Source: W0P28-013 sp051870755 (lineage in GTDB: Bacteria; Bacteroidota; Bacteroidia; Bacteroidales; Paludibacteraceae). Taken from it: a stretch of DNA of 64,000 nucleotides. Below are positions 28,501-36,049 of the stretch, piece by piece (position 1 is the stretch's first letter; every line of letters begins with the position of its first letter). A model generated the notes under the pieces. The model was not told the origin of the DNA. It did no database searches and saw nothing but the letters and a program-made list of their open reading frames with translations. The DNA lies in NCBI GenBank assembly GCA_051870755.1, contig JBJECE010000034.1:1-64000 (forward strand). The letters run 5' to 3'. A program made the translations under genes and the position numbers.

Positions 28501-31500
28501 GTGGAAATCGCCACGATAGATGGCATCGCATTGGTGCAATTCGCCATAGGTATGCTGGTCTTTATTGTTCAATGCAAAATAAATATTTTGGTCGCTGGAT
28601 GACTGCAGGTTATAGTAGAAAACGCTATCATTCAGTTTGTTCATCTGACCATATTCGGTATAATTGGGCGATGCTGTATTTCCTTTCACGCTTACACCTT
28701 TACTGGGATTGTTATCTTTGTCCCACACATCAGTAGTACCAAATATATAAGCCCATGTATTATCCCACTTGGCAGGCTCATTCGGTTTGAAATAGATGGC
28801 ATAGACTTTGCCGAACTTCACATAAACGGTATTGTTGGCTGCGGAGATGGTTTGGGTGTAGGTGGTGCTTGTGCCGGCGGCATCAATGCGGGTGGTGCCT
28901 GCCTCGTCGCTGTACCACCCCTCGACAACATAACCCGTTTCGGGCGTCGCAGTGAAAGTGGCGCGCGTAACCAACTGCCCCGATGTGATGGTGCTGCAAC
29001 CATATTTGGCAGTAATGGTACCACCCATATCGCCCACTACACCGAACGATACATTATACGCCGTTGTACCGGGCAGATCGTACATGGCCGCCACCAACGG
29101 AGTGGCTCCGGCATTGAGCGTAGTGCCGGGATAGTATAGTACCACATAGTAATCATCGCAGGTAGATTCGATTTTGATATTGTTGTAGTCTCCGCCTTCG
29201 GCTGTCAGCATAATGTTCCCTGCCAATTCGTCGGTTGCAATGTTATCGCCGTTGGCATAAACATTGTTATCATCTTTCGGATTGTCGGGGAAAATCTTGA
29301 ACTTATTGCTCGTACCACTATATGCGGTTACTGCCACATAAGCATAATCGCCCGCATCAACGAGTTTCCACTTGTCGTCAATCGTGCCTGTCCAACCGGT
29401 GTGTTTTTCGTCAAAATACCAATAGGTATCTTTCGGAGTTTCACCACCCGGCAAAATAGTGGAAGCGGCTATCACATAGGTGCTGCTCGAGTTAAGCGAG
29501 GTGTTGGGATAGTACAATATAACGTAAAACGTGCTTGTAGAAATAGAGGTAGTGCTATAGTTGATGTTTTTATAACCATCACCGGCATCGGCAAGTGCAA
29601 TATTTCCTTTCAACGACTCGCTGATGTTAGCGGCGTTGGCTACAAGGTGATCGTTTTCGGCGGACCCCCAACTTGATTTGTTATTGCCATCAAAAATTTT
29701 GAATTTATTATTAGACAGCACCGATTTAGGCAGTGACACATACGCGTATTCAGCCGTTTTTGTTAACTCCTTGCAATTACTATCCGCCCAACTGCTTTGT
29801 TCGTCATAATAGTAGTACGAAGCAGTGGAATAGTCTTTCGTCCACTTGGCGTAAAGGTCTAAATCAGCCGTTACGGGCGTGTCGAAGTTGTAGGCATTGG
29901 TACAACTACTTTCGGTGTACCAACCACCGAACGTGTAGCCTTCGGCCGTAGGCGGCGTGGGGACAGGTGCTTTGTCGCCATGGTTCACATATACATCATC
30001 AGGGGCAGTACCATGTCCGTTTGCATGATAATCCACAAGATAAGAGGCTGTTTTGAAATTGGCGGTTACCTCGCCATCGGAAGTGGCAGTGATGGTAGTG
30101 GAAGCGGCAGAGGCATCGGTTATCGTTACATTGCCCGATGTTACCGTCCACGAATCAAAAGCGTAGCCGGTATCTGCTGTGGCAGTAATGGCAACCGCCG
30201 TGCTGCCCACTTGCTGCGCCCCGCTTGGTTCTACACTACCGCCCGTGCCTGCGGAAATGGTTACGGTGTAGGTGGTGGGGGCATCTACTGCATACCAAAA
30301 CTTCTTATTGCTCCAATCAAGGTACAATACAACATTGTCTCCTTCTGTACAATCAGCGGTTGTAAATATGAAGTTATTAGAACCAGATTGGATAGTCCTC
30401 TTGTCGGCTTCTAAAGCGGGCTTAACGTTAGATTCCGTTGCACCATATTCCGTACTGCCCTCTTTGAAGTGGAAGTAATAATTCGTATTACTGATGGTTG
30501 CCGCCAACTCACGTACTGAACAATACGTATTCAGTTTGTAGTATCCTGTGGCTTCTTCATACTCAAACTTGATGTTGGTGGAACTTGTGTTCCAACTATT
30601 ATCATCGGCACTACCTGTATATTTCCATTCGCTTCCACCTTTAGATGTACGCACTTTGAAACGTCCCTGTACATATATATTTAATGCCGTAGCGGCTGCT
30701 GTTACGGTGATATCTTTTGATACGGAGACTGTTTCTGCGCAGTAGGTGGTGCCATCGCCGATATAGGAGGCGGTGATGGTGGTTGTGCCGGCTGTCAAAT
30801 AGGTAATATTACCGTTTGCATCCACCGTTGCCACACTCGTATTGCTCGAAGTCCAAGTAACAGTAGGCGCAGACTGGTTAGTGCTAACGGCTGCCGTCAT
30901 GCTCCCGCCGACCGTACCATCCGCCGGCGCCGTACTCCATGCAATAGTCGGCGTGGTGCAGGAAGAAACTGGAATTACTTGTACACAAACATTAGTACCA
31001 TCATACGTTATGGTAACTGTACTCAATGCAGTTGTGGCAAATTTGATGTTGCCATCACTAGATGATAAGGTTACATTGGAGCAATCATTATAACTTTCAC
31101 TATGTCCAATCGCATTATCCCAAGAGCCTTTTTTAAAAATTTTGAATTGTAGATTACTATGTACTCCTACATTTGTGTATGTTTTTGACCAAACGCCATC
31201 TGTATAGTCCATTTGGTTCTCATCTGCACCATTACTCCAACTTTTGCCATTTACCCAATCGCTGTAGTCACTACCATTACCGGCAACAACATATTGTTGA
31301 ATAACTACTTCATAGGTTGACCAAGTGCCGCCACCTTTATCCCAAGTGCCATCTGTAATTGTGTAGCAGTTGTTTGTGCCGGCGTCAGCCAAAGTCAAGT
31401 CTGCTGTTTGATTCCACTTGGTGCCATCATTCCAATTGTTTTCAGTTGTGGCAGGATTCAAACGGACAAAAATTACTTTGGGATACGCATCATCAATGGT

Positions 31501-31713
31501 TGCCTTGTAAAGATTGGTTTCTCCGTCCACGGCCACCATATCTACCCATGTGGTTCCATTATCAAAGCAATAAACAGCAAAACGAGCATTAGATTGTAGC
31601 CAGTTGGAATTAGGAACTAGATATAAATCTCTTGTCCCTCCCCACGCAGCGTGGCTTACTCCCAATAGGAATAGGAGTGTGCAGAAAATGGATTTTTGTA
31701 TAGTATGTTTCAT
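25576..31713 (-). CDS. Giant T9SS-exported multidomain surface protein (2045 residues)
   Basis: A 2045-residue exported protein, signal peptide ending near HAAWG. In order: starch-binding-like modules (about 25-120 and 135-250), a Big_2-type Ig domain (about 255-335), another small module, a divergent InlB-type beta repeat (TVTISAGTGGSVEPSG, about 480-555), a List-Bact-type repeat (YTFGGWYTESSCTNAY), two homologous modules near 640-770 and 770-910 (KFKIFDGNNKSSW and KFKIFPDNPKDD), many further beta-rich repeats, and a type IX sorting domain (VRLFDTVGRLVWTRLADG, AGTYLLQIGN). No catalytic site seen. It is probably a large adhesin or glycan-binding scaffold. Its ATG overlaps the upstream stop by ATGA. 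Confidence 0.75.
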   Translation of the reverse strand: MKHTIQKSIFCTLLFLLGVSHAAWGGTRDLYLVPNSNWLQSNARFAVYCFDNGTTWVDMVAVDGETNLYKATIDDAYPKVIFVRLNPATTENNWNDGTKWNQTADLTLADAGTNNCYTITDGTWDKGGGTWSTYEVVIQQYVVAGNGSDYSDWVNGKSWSNGADENQMDYTDGVWSKTYTNVGVHSNLQFKIFKKGSWDNAIGHSESYNDCSNVTLSSSDGNIKFATTALSTVTITYDGTNVCVQVIPVSSCTTPTIAWSTAPADGTVGGSMTAAVSTNQSAPTVTWTSSNTSVATVDANGNITYLTAGTTTITASYIGDGTTYCAETVSVSKDITVTAAATALNIYVQGRFKVRTSKGGSEWKYTGSADDNSWNTSSTNIKFEYEEATGYYKLNTYCSVRELAATISNTNYYFHFKEGSTEYGATESNVKPALEADKRTIQSGSNNFIFTTADCTEGDNVVLYLDWSNKKFWYAVDAPTTYTVTISAGTGGSVEPSGAQQVGSTAVAITATADTGYAFDSWTVTSGNVTITDASAASTTITATSDGEVTANFKTASYLVDYHANGHGTAPDDVYVNHGDKAPVPTPPTAEGYTFGGWYTESSCTNAYNFDTPVTADLDLYAKWTKDYSTASYYYYDEQSSWADSNCKELTKTAEYAYVSLPKSVLSNNKFKIFDGNNKSSWGSAENDHLVANAANISESLKGNIALADAGDGYKNINYSTTSISTSTFYVILYYPNTSLNSSSTYVIAASTILPGGETPKDTYWYFDEKHTGWTGTIDDKWKLVDAGDYAYVAVTAYSGTSNKFKIFPDNPKDDNNVYANGDNIATDELAGNIMLTAEGGDYNNIKIESTCDDYYVVLYYPGTTLNAGATPLVAAMYDLPGTTAYNVSFGVVGDMGGTITAKYGCSTITSGQLVTRATFTATPETGYVVEGWYSDEAGTTRIDAAGTSTTYTQTISAANNTVYVKFGKVYAIYFKPNEPAKWDNTWAYIFGTTDVWDKDNNPSKGVSVKGNTASPNYTEYGQMNKLNDSVFYYNLQSSSDQNIYFALNNKDQHTYGELHQCDAIYRGDFHKDMPVFIAEKGQSESVTNKVNYYNEGVWMKFNDTDPGYNLGLRNQTDNNAYLDESYRFTAAKAGDYISTVTLNLVAGTKYSFLVKNDKSYYFKITEPTTCTSDNHRFELYVHDSGGNEVVIQPTITGAYTFQLNLANGKVEIDVLYPTTEYRLVYVEKSGSTFVKFHPSHTIAVHEAGCDTVSLHVRPNVKSAEGTESENPNTCEVWLQQFITNDAGTGMEWVTRQEINVKTTATITGNGVYNFVIEQAGGAATVSAEKIHPYTGNYFIRSDASKAGWDFVSAQGNLQNRFWYSDYARQHETFDHYCCHWTTNGTNLNFVVANDYSYCLTDTLVQNAYEADHNYVDATGQLLNSANIRFMWNSYDNSTDRAYLAGAGDNLFLLSQKGIYDMSGNQQTSLKFSDQQNWVYRLDIKSDPNAFIKIKAPYAGYTQYFKGSEEAYSFQLIKGLSGKTYNIRVIYDFKTNHLICAWLPEGEITDSVSIETDMMIIRQNQGDARQLTFNPADRAVGEVKNVYCVLTLTKDYLSADTISDEEKKFYWISFPFDVRLSEVFGCGVYSNDYVIQYYDGAERAAKGCWADSPTYWRYYWNPSEVILKKGMGYVLYIDWEQILAQQFTHGNTEVSIYFPSANTEPMDISGQLETVTIPAYKCTIERCDRYIYDSNWNIIGVPAYANIDKFGNPMIAQQIEDAAHGLTVGFMYVYQPEKYSYYVAACSDTTFRSMQAYMVQFGGTISWQEKSVTGEVVPSQRMMRAATPDEEADRHTLRLVLQNAAAQQVDHTYIRTQETNVTNAFDLNYDLTKQFSSGANVYSLAGENRITLAANVLPMADAQKGVSIGVTLAAGGVYTLALPDGTDGLNVVLYDRGLGTYTDLSLAGYTFEAEAGTLDDRFELIVKSSSVTTQMTDATASYVVYVDNGVVKVEGVDAGTMVRLFDTVGRLVWTRLADGNLEIPAMAAGTYLLQIGNAVEKIVIR

Positions 31714-32177
31714 GGCGTATGTATTTTTTTGGTTTTAAGGTTTCGGAATTTTATCATCAGGCCGTACAGCAAGGCTGCCACAAGCATAAACGGCACTGCA
31801 TCGCCTATGGGCGATTCCGGGTCGCGGTTAAAGTCATCACCTGGATTAGAGCCCATACCGCCGCCGTTGGTAACACTGCGCGCGTGTATGGTGGTGCCGG
31901 GGCGGCTGCTACCTGCAAAGGGTGTGTATTTGTCGCCCATCAGGTCGGGGCGCGCCGCACCTATTTCCGATAAGCGCACGCGCGAACTGCGCGCTACCGT
32001 GCCGGCGGTGTTTACACCACTATTATAATATGTACCATATTGTGCCGCCGAGGTCGCCGCACTGCCGGCATAAGCCGGAGCCGCAACGCCGCCATATACG
32101 GCATCGCCGGAGCCGTAATATGCCCACACACTGCATGTGCAGAAAAACAGAGCCACAATCAGGAATCGTGTTCTCAC
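31710..32177 (-). CDS. Small exported protein with tripartite C-terminal sorting-like tail
   Basis: A 155-residue protein starting at GTG, with a signal peptide (FLIVALFFCTCSVWA). The mature part is low-complexity, rich in Gly, Ala, Tyr and Ser (YYGSGDAVYGGVAAPAYAG). The last 40 residues are a tripartite tail: a short motif DPESPIGDA, a hydrophobic helix (VPFMLVAALLYGLMI), then basic FRNLKTKK. That resembles PEP-CTERM or PID-CTERM-type sorting signals of Bacteroidetes, but I cannot name a matching sortase here. It is the first gene of the 18-kb operon, overlapping the giant gene by 4 nt. Confidence 0.6.
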   Translation of the reverse strand: MRTRFLIVALFFCTCSVWAYYGSGDAVYGGVAAPAYAGSAATSAAQYGTYYNSGVNTAGTVARSSRVRLSEIGAARPDLMGDKYTPFAGSSRPGTTIHARSVTNGGGMGSNPGDDFNRDPESPIGDAVPFMLVAALLYGLMIKFRNLKTKKIHTP

Positions 32178-32203
32178 AATGGTACTTCGTTTTAAGGTTC
32201 GCG

Positions 32204-32221
32204 CCGCCTATTTATAGGCGG
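32204..32221 (-). other. Leader hairpin upstream of the 31710 gene
   Basis: Stem CCGCCTA / TAGGCGG with a TTTA loop lies 27 nt before the GTG start, in the presumed 5' leader of the large operon. It could affect translation of the first gene; there is no T-run to make it a terminator. The rest of 32222-32478 is AT-rich with no gene seen. Confidence 0.4.
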
Positions 32222-32323
32222 TTGTTATTTTGTGTTTTTCAGCAGTAAATTTATGAAAAACTTTTGTATGTTTTTCTGATTTTGCATTATTTATATTAAA
32301 ATAATATCTACTAACACATAACA

Positions 32324-32331
32324 CAAAAATA
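32324..32331 (-). promoter_or_regulatory. Candidate -7 element of the large envelope operon
   Basis: Minus-strand TATTTTTG fits TAnnTTTG and would give a leader of about 145 nt before the GTG at 32177. No strong -33 element seen. Confidence 0.4.
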
Positions 32332-32478
32332 CAAAGTCTATTGCAGAGTAATAAAAAATTTAATAAACAATTAAAAATCAGTTGATTAAAATACACAACC
32401 ACACACACGGCAGGTGGTGGCGTGAGGCTACAAAAGAATGTTAAAAGCCGCACCAAAACAGGTGCGTTGCGGTGTGCG

Positions 32479-33285
32479 TCAGAATATGTACAAATCGGAT
32501 GCGGCGATGCGGTCGAGCGGCTGCAGCACTTCAACCGTGATGCCCTTTTGCGCCAGCGCATTGTTCACCGTGTTGAACGCCAATTCGGGCGTATTGTTCT
32601 CCTGGCTGAGGTGACAGAGAAAGACGTGCGTGAGCGTCGGCGGCCAGTTGTCGGCGAGGAATCGGGCGGTGTGGTCGTTGCACAGATGGCCGGTGTAACT
32701 GCGTACGCGTTGTTTCAGCGGATAGGGATAGCGTCCGTTTTTCAGCATCATTTCGTCGTAGTTGGCTTCGATGACCAGATAGTCGGCCCGAGCGATGTGG
32801 TCGGCCACCTCTTTGCCGATGAAACCGAGATCGGTGGCAATGACGAAGGTTTTGCCTTCGTAGGTGAAGGAGTAGCCTACGCAGTCGGAGGCGTCGTGAC
32901 TGACGGGGAACGATTGTATGGTGAAGTCGCGAATAGCAATGTGTTCGCCTTTTTTGTAGTATTTGCGACTCGACGACAATTTTTCGGTTACACGGTAGTT
33001 GCGGTTGATGCCGGCATGTATCTCGTGAGTGGCATAAACGGGAATGTGGTATTTTTCGCCCAACACACCTACAGAGCAGATGTGGTCGGTGTGGTCGTGG
33101 GTGATGAATATGCCCCAAATCTGTTCGAGCGAGATGTGATGCTTTTTCAGTTCGCGTTTCACGGTGCGAACGCCTACGCCGGCATCGACCAAGAAGCCGT
33201 ATTCGCCCGTACCGATATAATAGCAATTGCCGCTACTGCCGCTGCCCATGCTCAAAAAGCGCAGTTTTTTTGCTTCCTTTTCCAT
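32479..33285 (-). CDS. MBL-fold metallohydrolase, YycJ/WalJ type
   Basis: A 268-residue cytosolic metallo-beta-lactamase fold enzyme; the start MEKEAKKLRFLSMGSGSSG is preferred over one 14 codons upstream. The metal-binding motif is ITHDHTDH, with later ligands in FPVSHDASDCVGY and DLGF, and CHLSQENN near the end. The YycJ/WalJ group is thought to act on nucleic acids or in cell-wall-linked regulation; the exact substrate is unsettled. It is divergent from rlmB and is not obviously in an operon. Confidence 0.85.
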   Translation of the reverse strand: MEKEAKKLRFLSMGSGSSGNCYYIGTGEYGFLVDAGVGVRTVKRELKKHHISLEQIWGIFITHDHTDHICSVGVLGEKYHIPVYATHEIHAGINRNYRVTEKLSSSRKYYKKGEHIAIRDFTIQSFPVSHDASDCVGYSFTYEGKTFVIATDLGFIGKEVADHIARADYLVIEANYDEMMLKNGRYPYPLKQRVRSYTGHLCNDHTARFLADNWPPTLTHVFLCHLSQENNTPELAFNTVNNALAQKGITVEVLQPLDRIAASDLYIF

Positions 33286-33383
33286 ATCGTCGTGTTCCTC
33301 TAAAAAAAATGCAGAATGAGTTTGCAAAGGTACAAAAAAAAGAGTTAAATTCCAAAAGTTATTTCAATATGCATTTTTTTCAC

Positions 33384-33391
33384 TAACTTTG
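33384..33391 (+). promoter_or_regulatory. -7 promoter element before rlmB
   Basis: TAACTTTG, then GCAG and a short leader of 36 nt before ATG 33428. Supports the start chosen for the methyltransferase. Confidence 0.6.
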
Positions 33392-33427
33392 CAGTCGGAA
33401 AAATCATCAGACAGAAAGCACGCTACT

Positions 33428-34195
33428 ATGTACGAAAAACGTCCGAAAGAGAGAGATATGATGTTCGGCATACGCGCCGTAATGGAGGCCGTAGATGCAG
33501 GTAAGGAGTTGGAGAAGGTGTTCATTCGCAAGGATTTGGGCGGCGATTTGGCGCACGAGCTCATCGAAAAATTGCGTGTCCGCACCATTCCCGTGCAACG
33601 CGTTCCGCAAGAGCGCCTCAACCGTTTGACCCAGAAGAATCATCAGGGCGTGGTGGCGTTTGCGGCGTCGATAGAATATCAGCACATCGAAGACCTTGTG
33701 CCGCTGCTCTACGAGCAAGGCCGCACGCCGCTGCTGGTGCTGCTCGACGGTGTTACCGACGTGCGCAACTTTGGCGCCATAGCCCGCACCTGCGAGTGCG
33801 CTGGCGTCGATGCGCTGATAGTGCCTGCCGTGGGCGGAGCAGCCGCTAATGCCGACGCCATCAAAACATCGGCCGGTGCGCTGCACACGCTGCCCGTGTG
33901 TCGCGAACAGAGTTTGCACAACTGCGTATCGTATCTGCAAAAGTGCGGCATACAAGTGGTGGCCGCCACCGAACACGCCACACACAGTTACACCGCTGCG
34001 ACGTTTACCGCACCGACAGCCATCGTGATGGGTGCCGAAGATGTGGGCGTGTCGCCCGACATTCTGCGCATCTGCAACGACACCATATCCATACCGATTC
34101 TCGGCAAAATAGAATCGCTCAACGTATCGGTAGCGGCCGGCATTGTCGTTTACGAAGCCGTACGACAACGCTCCGCCACCACCCCAACCCGCTAA
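33428..34195 (+). CDS. rlmB: 23S rRNA 2'-O-ribose methyltransferase, TrmH family
   Basis: A 255-residue SPOUT methyltransferase. The N-terminal 75 residues are the substrate-binding domain (MMFGIRAVMEAVDAGKELEK), and the C-terminal part is the knotted catalytic domain with LVLLDGVTDVRNFGAIARTC, IVMGAEDVGVSP and IPILGKIESLNVSVAAGIVV as motifs 1-3. The Arg and Asn expected for RlmB-type catalysis are in place. It probably methylates G2251 (E. coli numbering) of 23S rRNA, though other TrmH-family targets are possible. The pseudouridine synthase gene follows 21 nt later, making an RNA-modification pair. Confidence 0.88.
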   Translation: MYEKRPKERDMMFGIRAVMEAVDAGKELEKVFIRKDLGGDLAHELIEKLRVRTIPVQRVPQERLNRLTQKNHQGVVAFAASIEYQHIEDLVPLLYEQGRTPLLVLLDGVTDVRNFGAIARTCECAGVDALIVPAVGGAAANADAIKTSAGALHTLPVCREQSLHNCVSYLQKCGIQVVAATEHATHSYTAATFTAPTAIVMGAEDVGVSPDILRICNDTISIPILGKIESLNVSVAAGIVVYEAVRQRSATTPTR

Positions 34196-34216
34196 CAACA
34201 AACAGAGGACAAGACA

Positions 34217-34927
34217 GTGGAAATACTCTACGAAGACAATCACATCATAGCCGTCAATAAGACGTGCTCGGAAATTGTGCAAGGCGACAAAACCGGCGAT
34301 GAGCCGCTGTGCGACACCATCAAAAAATATCTGAAGGAGACGTATGCCAAGCCGGGGAATGTGTTTTGCGGCGTTACCCACCGCCTCGACCGCCCCGTGA
34401 GCGGCGTGGTGCTGTTTGCCAAAACAAGCAAAGCATTGGCGCGCCTCAACGAGATGTTTCAGCGGCACGAGGTCGAAAAAGTCTATTGGGCGATAGTGAA
34501 AACGCCGCCCGCCGACCCCGAAGGTCGCCTCGAGCATTACATCGTGCGCAACGAGCCGCAAAACAAATCGTATGCCTACGAGACCCACAAGACGAGCGCG
34601 AAATTGGCCAAACTGACCTACAAAACCATTGCAAAATCGGACAACTACACCCTATTAGAAATACACCTCGAAACGGGGCGGCATCACCAAATACGGTGTC
34701 AGTTAGCCAAAATAGGCAGCCCCATCAAAGGCGATTTGAAGTATGGTTTCCCGCGCTCGAACCCCGACGGCAGCATCTCGTTGCACGCCCGTTCCATCAG
34801 TTTTGTGCATCCCGTGTCGCGCAAACCCATCACCATCACGGCGCCGGTGCCGTCCGACCGTTTGTGGCAGGAGATAACGAGCGGCCTTCAGTCGCCCGCC
34901 GACACATCGCCTGCCGACGGCAAATAG
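34217..34927 (+). CDS. RluA-family pseudouridine synthase
   Basis: A 236-residue RNA pseudouridine synthase starting at GTG. The catalytic motif is HRLDRPVSG, with D as the nucleophile; other motifs are MEILYEDNHIIAVNK at the start and LLEIHLETGRHHQIRCQLA, the conserved RluA motif III. There is no S4 domain, so it is the short type. Target RNA cannot be inferred. It follows rlmB closely, and its last 40 nt overlap the end of the convergent coaD gene. Confidence 0.9.
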   Translation: MEILYEDNHIIAVNKTCSEIVQGDKTGDEPLCDTIKKYLKETYAKPGNVFCGVTHRLDRPVSGVVLFAKTSKALARLNEMFQRHEVEKVYWAIVKTPPADPEGRLEHYIVRNEPQNKSYAYETHKTSAKLAKLTYKTIAKSDNYTLLEIHLETGRHHQIRCQLAKIGSPIKGDLKYGFPRSNPDGSISLHARSISFVHPVSRKPITITAPVPSDRLWQEITSGLQSPADTSPADGK

Positions 34928-35352
34928 TCGCTCACATCTTTGCCAAACGCTTGCAGTTCGCGCACCAGCGACGACGAAATCTCCACCTTGTCGGGAGCAG
35001 CAAACAGGCACACCGTTTCGAGACCGCCAATCAGTTGATTGACATCGGCCATTTGGCGTTCGTACTCGAAATCGGCCGTATTGCGCACGCCACGCAACAC
35101 GACGTCGGCACCGACGGCGCGCGCAAAATCAACAGTCAGCACATCGTACACCTGCACCGCCACGCACGGTTCGTCGGCATACAATGCTGCGATGGCGGCG
35201 GCTCGCTCGTCGGCATTGTCGTGCGGATTTTTGGCAGTGTTGCGCCCCACACCTATAATAATATGGTCGAACAGGCGCAAGCCGCGCGCCACAATGTCCT
35301 GATGTCCGCGCGTAAACGGATTGAACGATCCGGGAAACAAGGCTGTTTTCAT
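34888..35352 (-). CDS. coaD: Phosphopantetheine adenylyltransferase
   Basis: A 154-residue enzyme of the fourth step of coenzyme A synthesis (4'-phosphopantetheine + ATP to dephospho-CoA). The start MKTALFPGSFNPFTRGHQDI is where the family begins; codons further upstream are non-homologous. The nucleotidyltransferase motif is the TxGH variant TRGH, and the second signature ISSSLVREL is present, as are the RGVRNTADFEYE residues. It ends inside the convergent pseudouridine synthase gene. Its upstream side (35353-35570) holds no gene that I can see. Confidence 0.93.
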   Translation of the reverse strand: MKTALFPGSFNPFTRGHQDIVARGLRLFDHIIIGVGRNTAKNPHDNADERAAAIAALYADEPCVAVQVYDVLTVDFARAVGADVVLRGVRNTADFEYERQMADVNQLIGGLETVCLFAAPDKVEISSSLVRELQAFGKDVSDYLPSAGDVSAGD

Positions 35353-35574
35353 AGAGTTTAGTCGTAATTTATACCTCACGCAGATGCCGCCGGCCGGTGC
35401 GCATCCGATTCCGACTGCAAAAATAGTAATTATTCGCCAAATAGGCGCACAGACGCACGCCAATTTGAAAAAACCGCCTGCACCACGCCGACACAAAACC
35501 CGCATAAACGACTATAGCACAACCAGTTAAATAACATGCAAGAAAAGTGGTCGTAAAAAAACCGTTGCCATTTT

Positions 35575-35604
35575 TTTGCATACAAAAAAAAATGTGTATC
35601 TTTG
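35575..35604 (+). promoter_or_regulatory. Promoter of a candidate non-coding RNA
   Basis: TTTG at 35575-35578 and TATCTTTG at 35597-35604, 18 nt apart: close to the Bacteroidetes -33/-7 pair. No ORF of reasonable length starts downstream before the BspA-like gene at 36050. Confidence 0.7.
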
Positions 35605-35609
35605 CCACA

Positions 35610-35846
35610 CGTTGCAGGCGTGCAACGACATGTTTTTTTAGCATTAACTATTATTTCGCGTTTACCGAAAACCGACCAAGTTTTTTAGGAGATAGACAGC
35701 AAATAACAAGTAAGGCATTTCGCATGCGAGATGTTTTGGCTCTGCAATTTTAGAATGCTTGCACTTTCTGTGTGAGTTTTTTAGCAGAGCGAAGGTCTCC
35801 TTGGTCGGTTGCCTTGGTACGTGATAAGAAACTCACATTTCTTTTT
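35610..35846 (+). ncRNA. Candidate structured non-coding RNA with alternative pairing
   Basis: A possible 237-nt transcript. A 5' hairpin CGTTGCA-GGCG-TGCAACG (35610-35627) is followed by a main domain closed by a perfect 11-bp helix, 35670-35680 with 35800-35810 (AACCGACCAAG / CTTGGTCGGTT), extended by GAGA / TCTC. Inside are a hairpin at 35717-35734 (TTCGC / GCGAG core) and GCTCTGC / GCAGAGC (35739-35745 with 35784-35790). TGTGAGTTT (35771-35779) can pair perfectly with AAACTCACA (35829-35837), just before a T-rich run, so it may form a terminator that competes with the main fold. Shape is compatible with a 6S-type RNA, or the Bacteroidales-1 motif, but I cannot confirm either. It may alternatively be a leader of the 36050 gene. 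Confidence 0.6.
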
Positions 35847-35944
35847 GTGTGCCGCGCGAAACGGATAGCAATGCCCCAAAAAACAGCGATTTGATGGCAG
35901 ATATGCAAATTTTATGCACACACCGGCAAAAAAGCCGCCACCTG

Positions 35945-35978
35945 TGCCGCGTTTTGGCATAGGTAGTTTCTAATTTTG
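35945..35978 (+). promoter_or_regulatory. TGCC-N7-GGCATA operator and -7 element of the LRR gene
   Basis: TGCC (35945-35948), seven bases, GGCATA, then 14 nt later TAATTTTG (35971-35978) as the -7 element. The same dyad with the same spacing to TTTG occurs at 42632-42665, and variants lie at 42820, 42842 and 54585. Proposed binding site for the WYL regulator at 42899. Confidence 0.6.
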
Positions 35979-36049
35979 CAGACGAAACACCCGCGCCTGT
36001 GTGGCGCCGAAAAATCGAAATCAATACTAACAAATAATTTTTTATGATT

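Noticed and set aside
26209..28602. 797-codon plus-strand frame opposite the giant surface gene
   Set aside because: Shadow frame: no signal peptide, and it opposes a frame with clear type IX tail and repeats.
14197..32177. Classical starch utilisation locus (Sus-type)
   Set aside because: No SusC TonB-dependent receptor, SusD lipoprotein or SusR-type regulator found; the STN domain belongs to an OmpA-type protein.
32208..32561. 117-codon minus-strand frame in the gap beside the MBL gene
   Set aside because: Overlaps the MBL gene in another frame; Cys/Arg-rich composition and no start context.
33407..34588. 393-codon minus-strand frame opposite rlmB and the pseudouridine synthase gene
   Set aside because: Shadow of two clearly conserved genes; low-complexity, no motif and no promoter.
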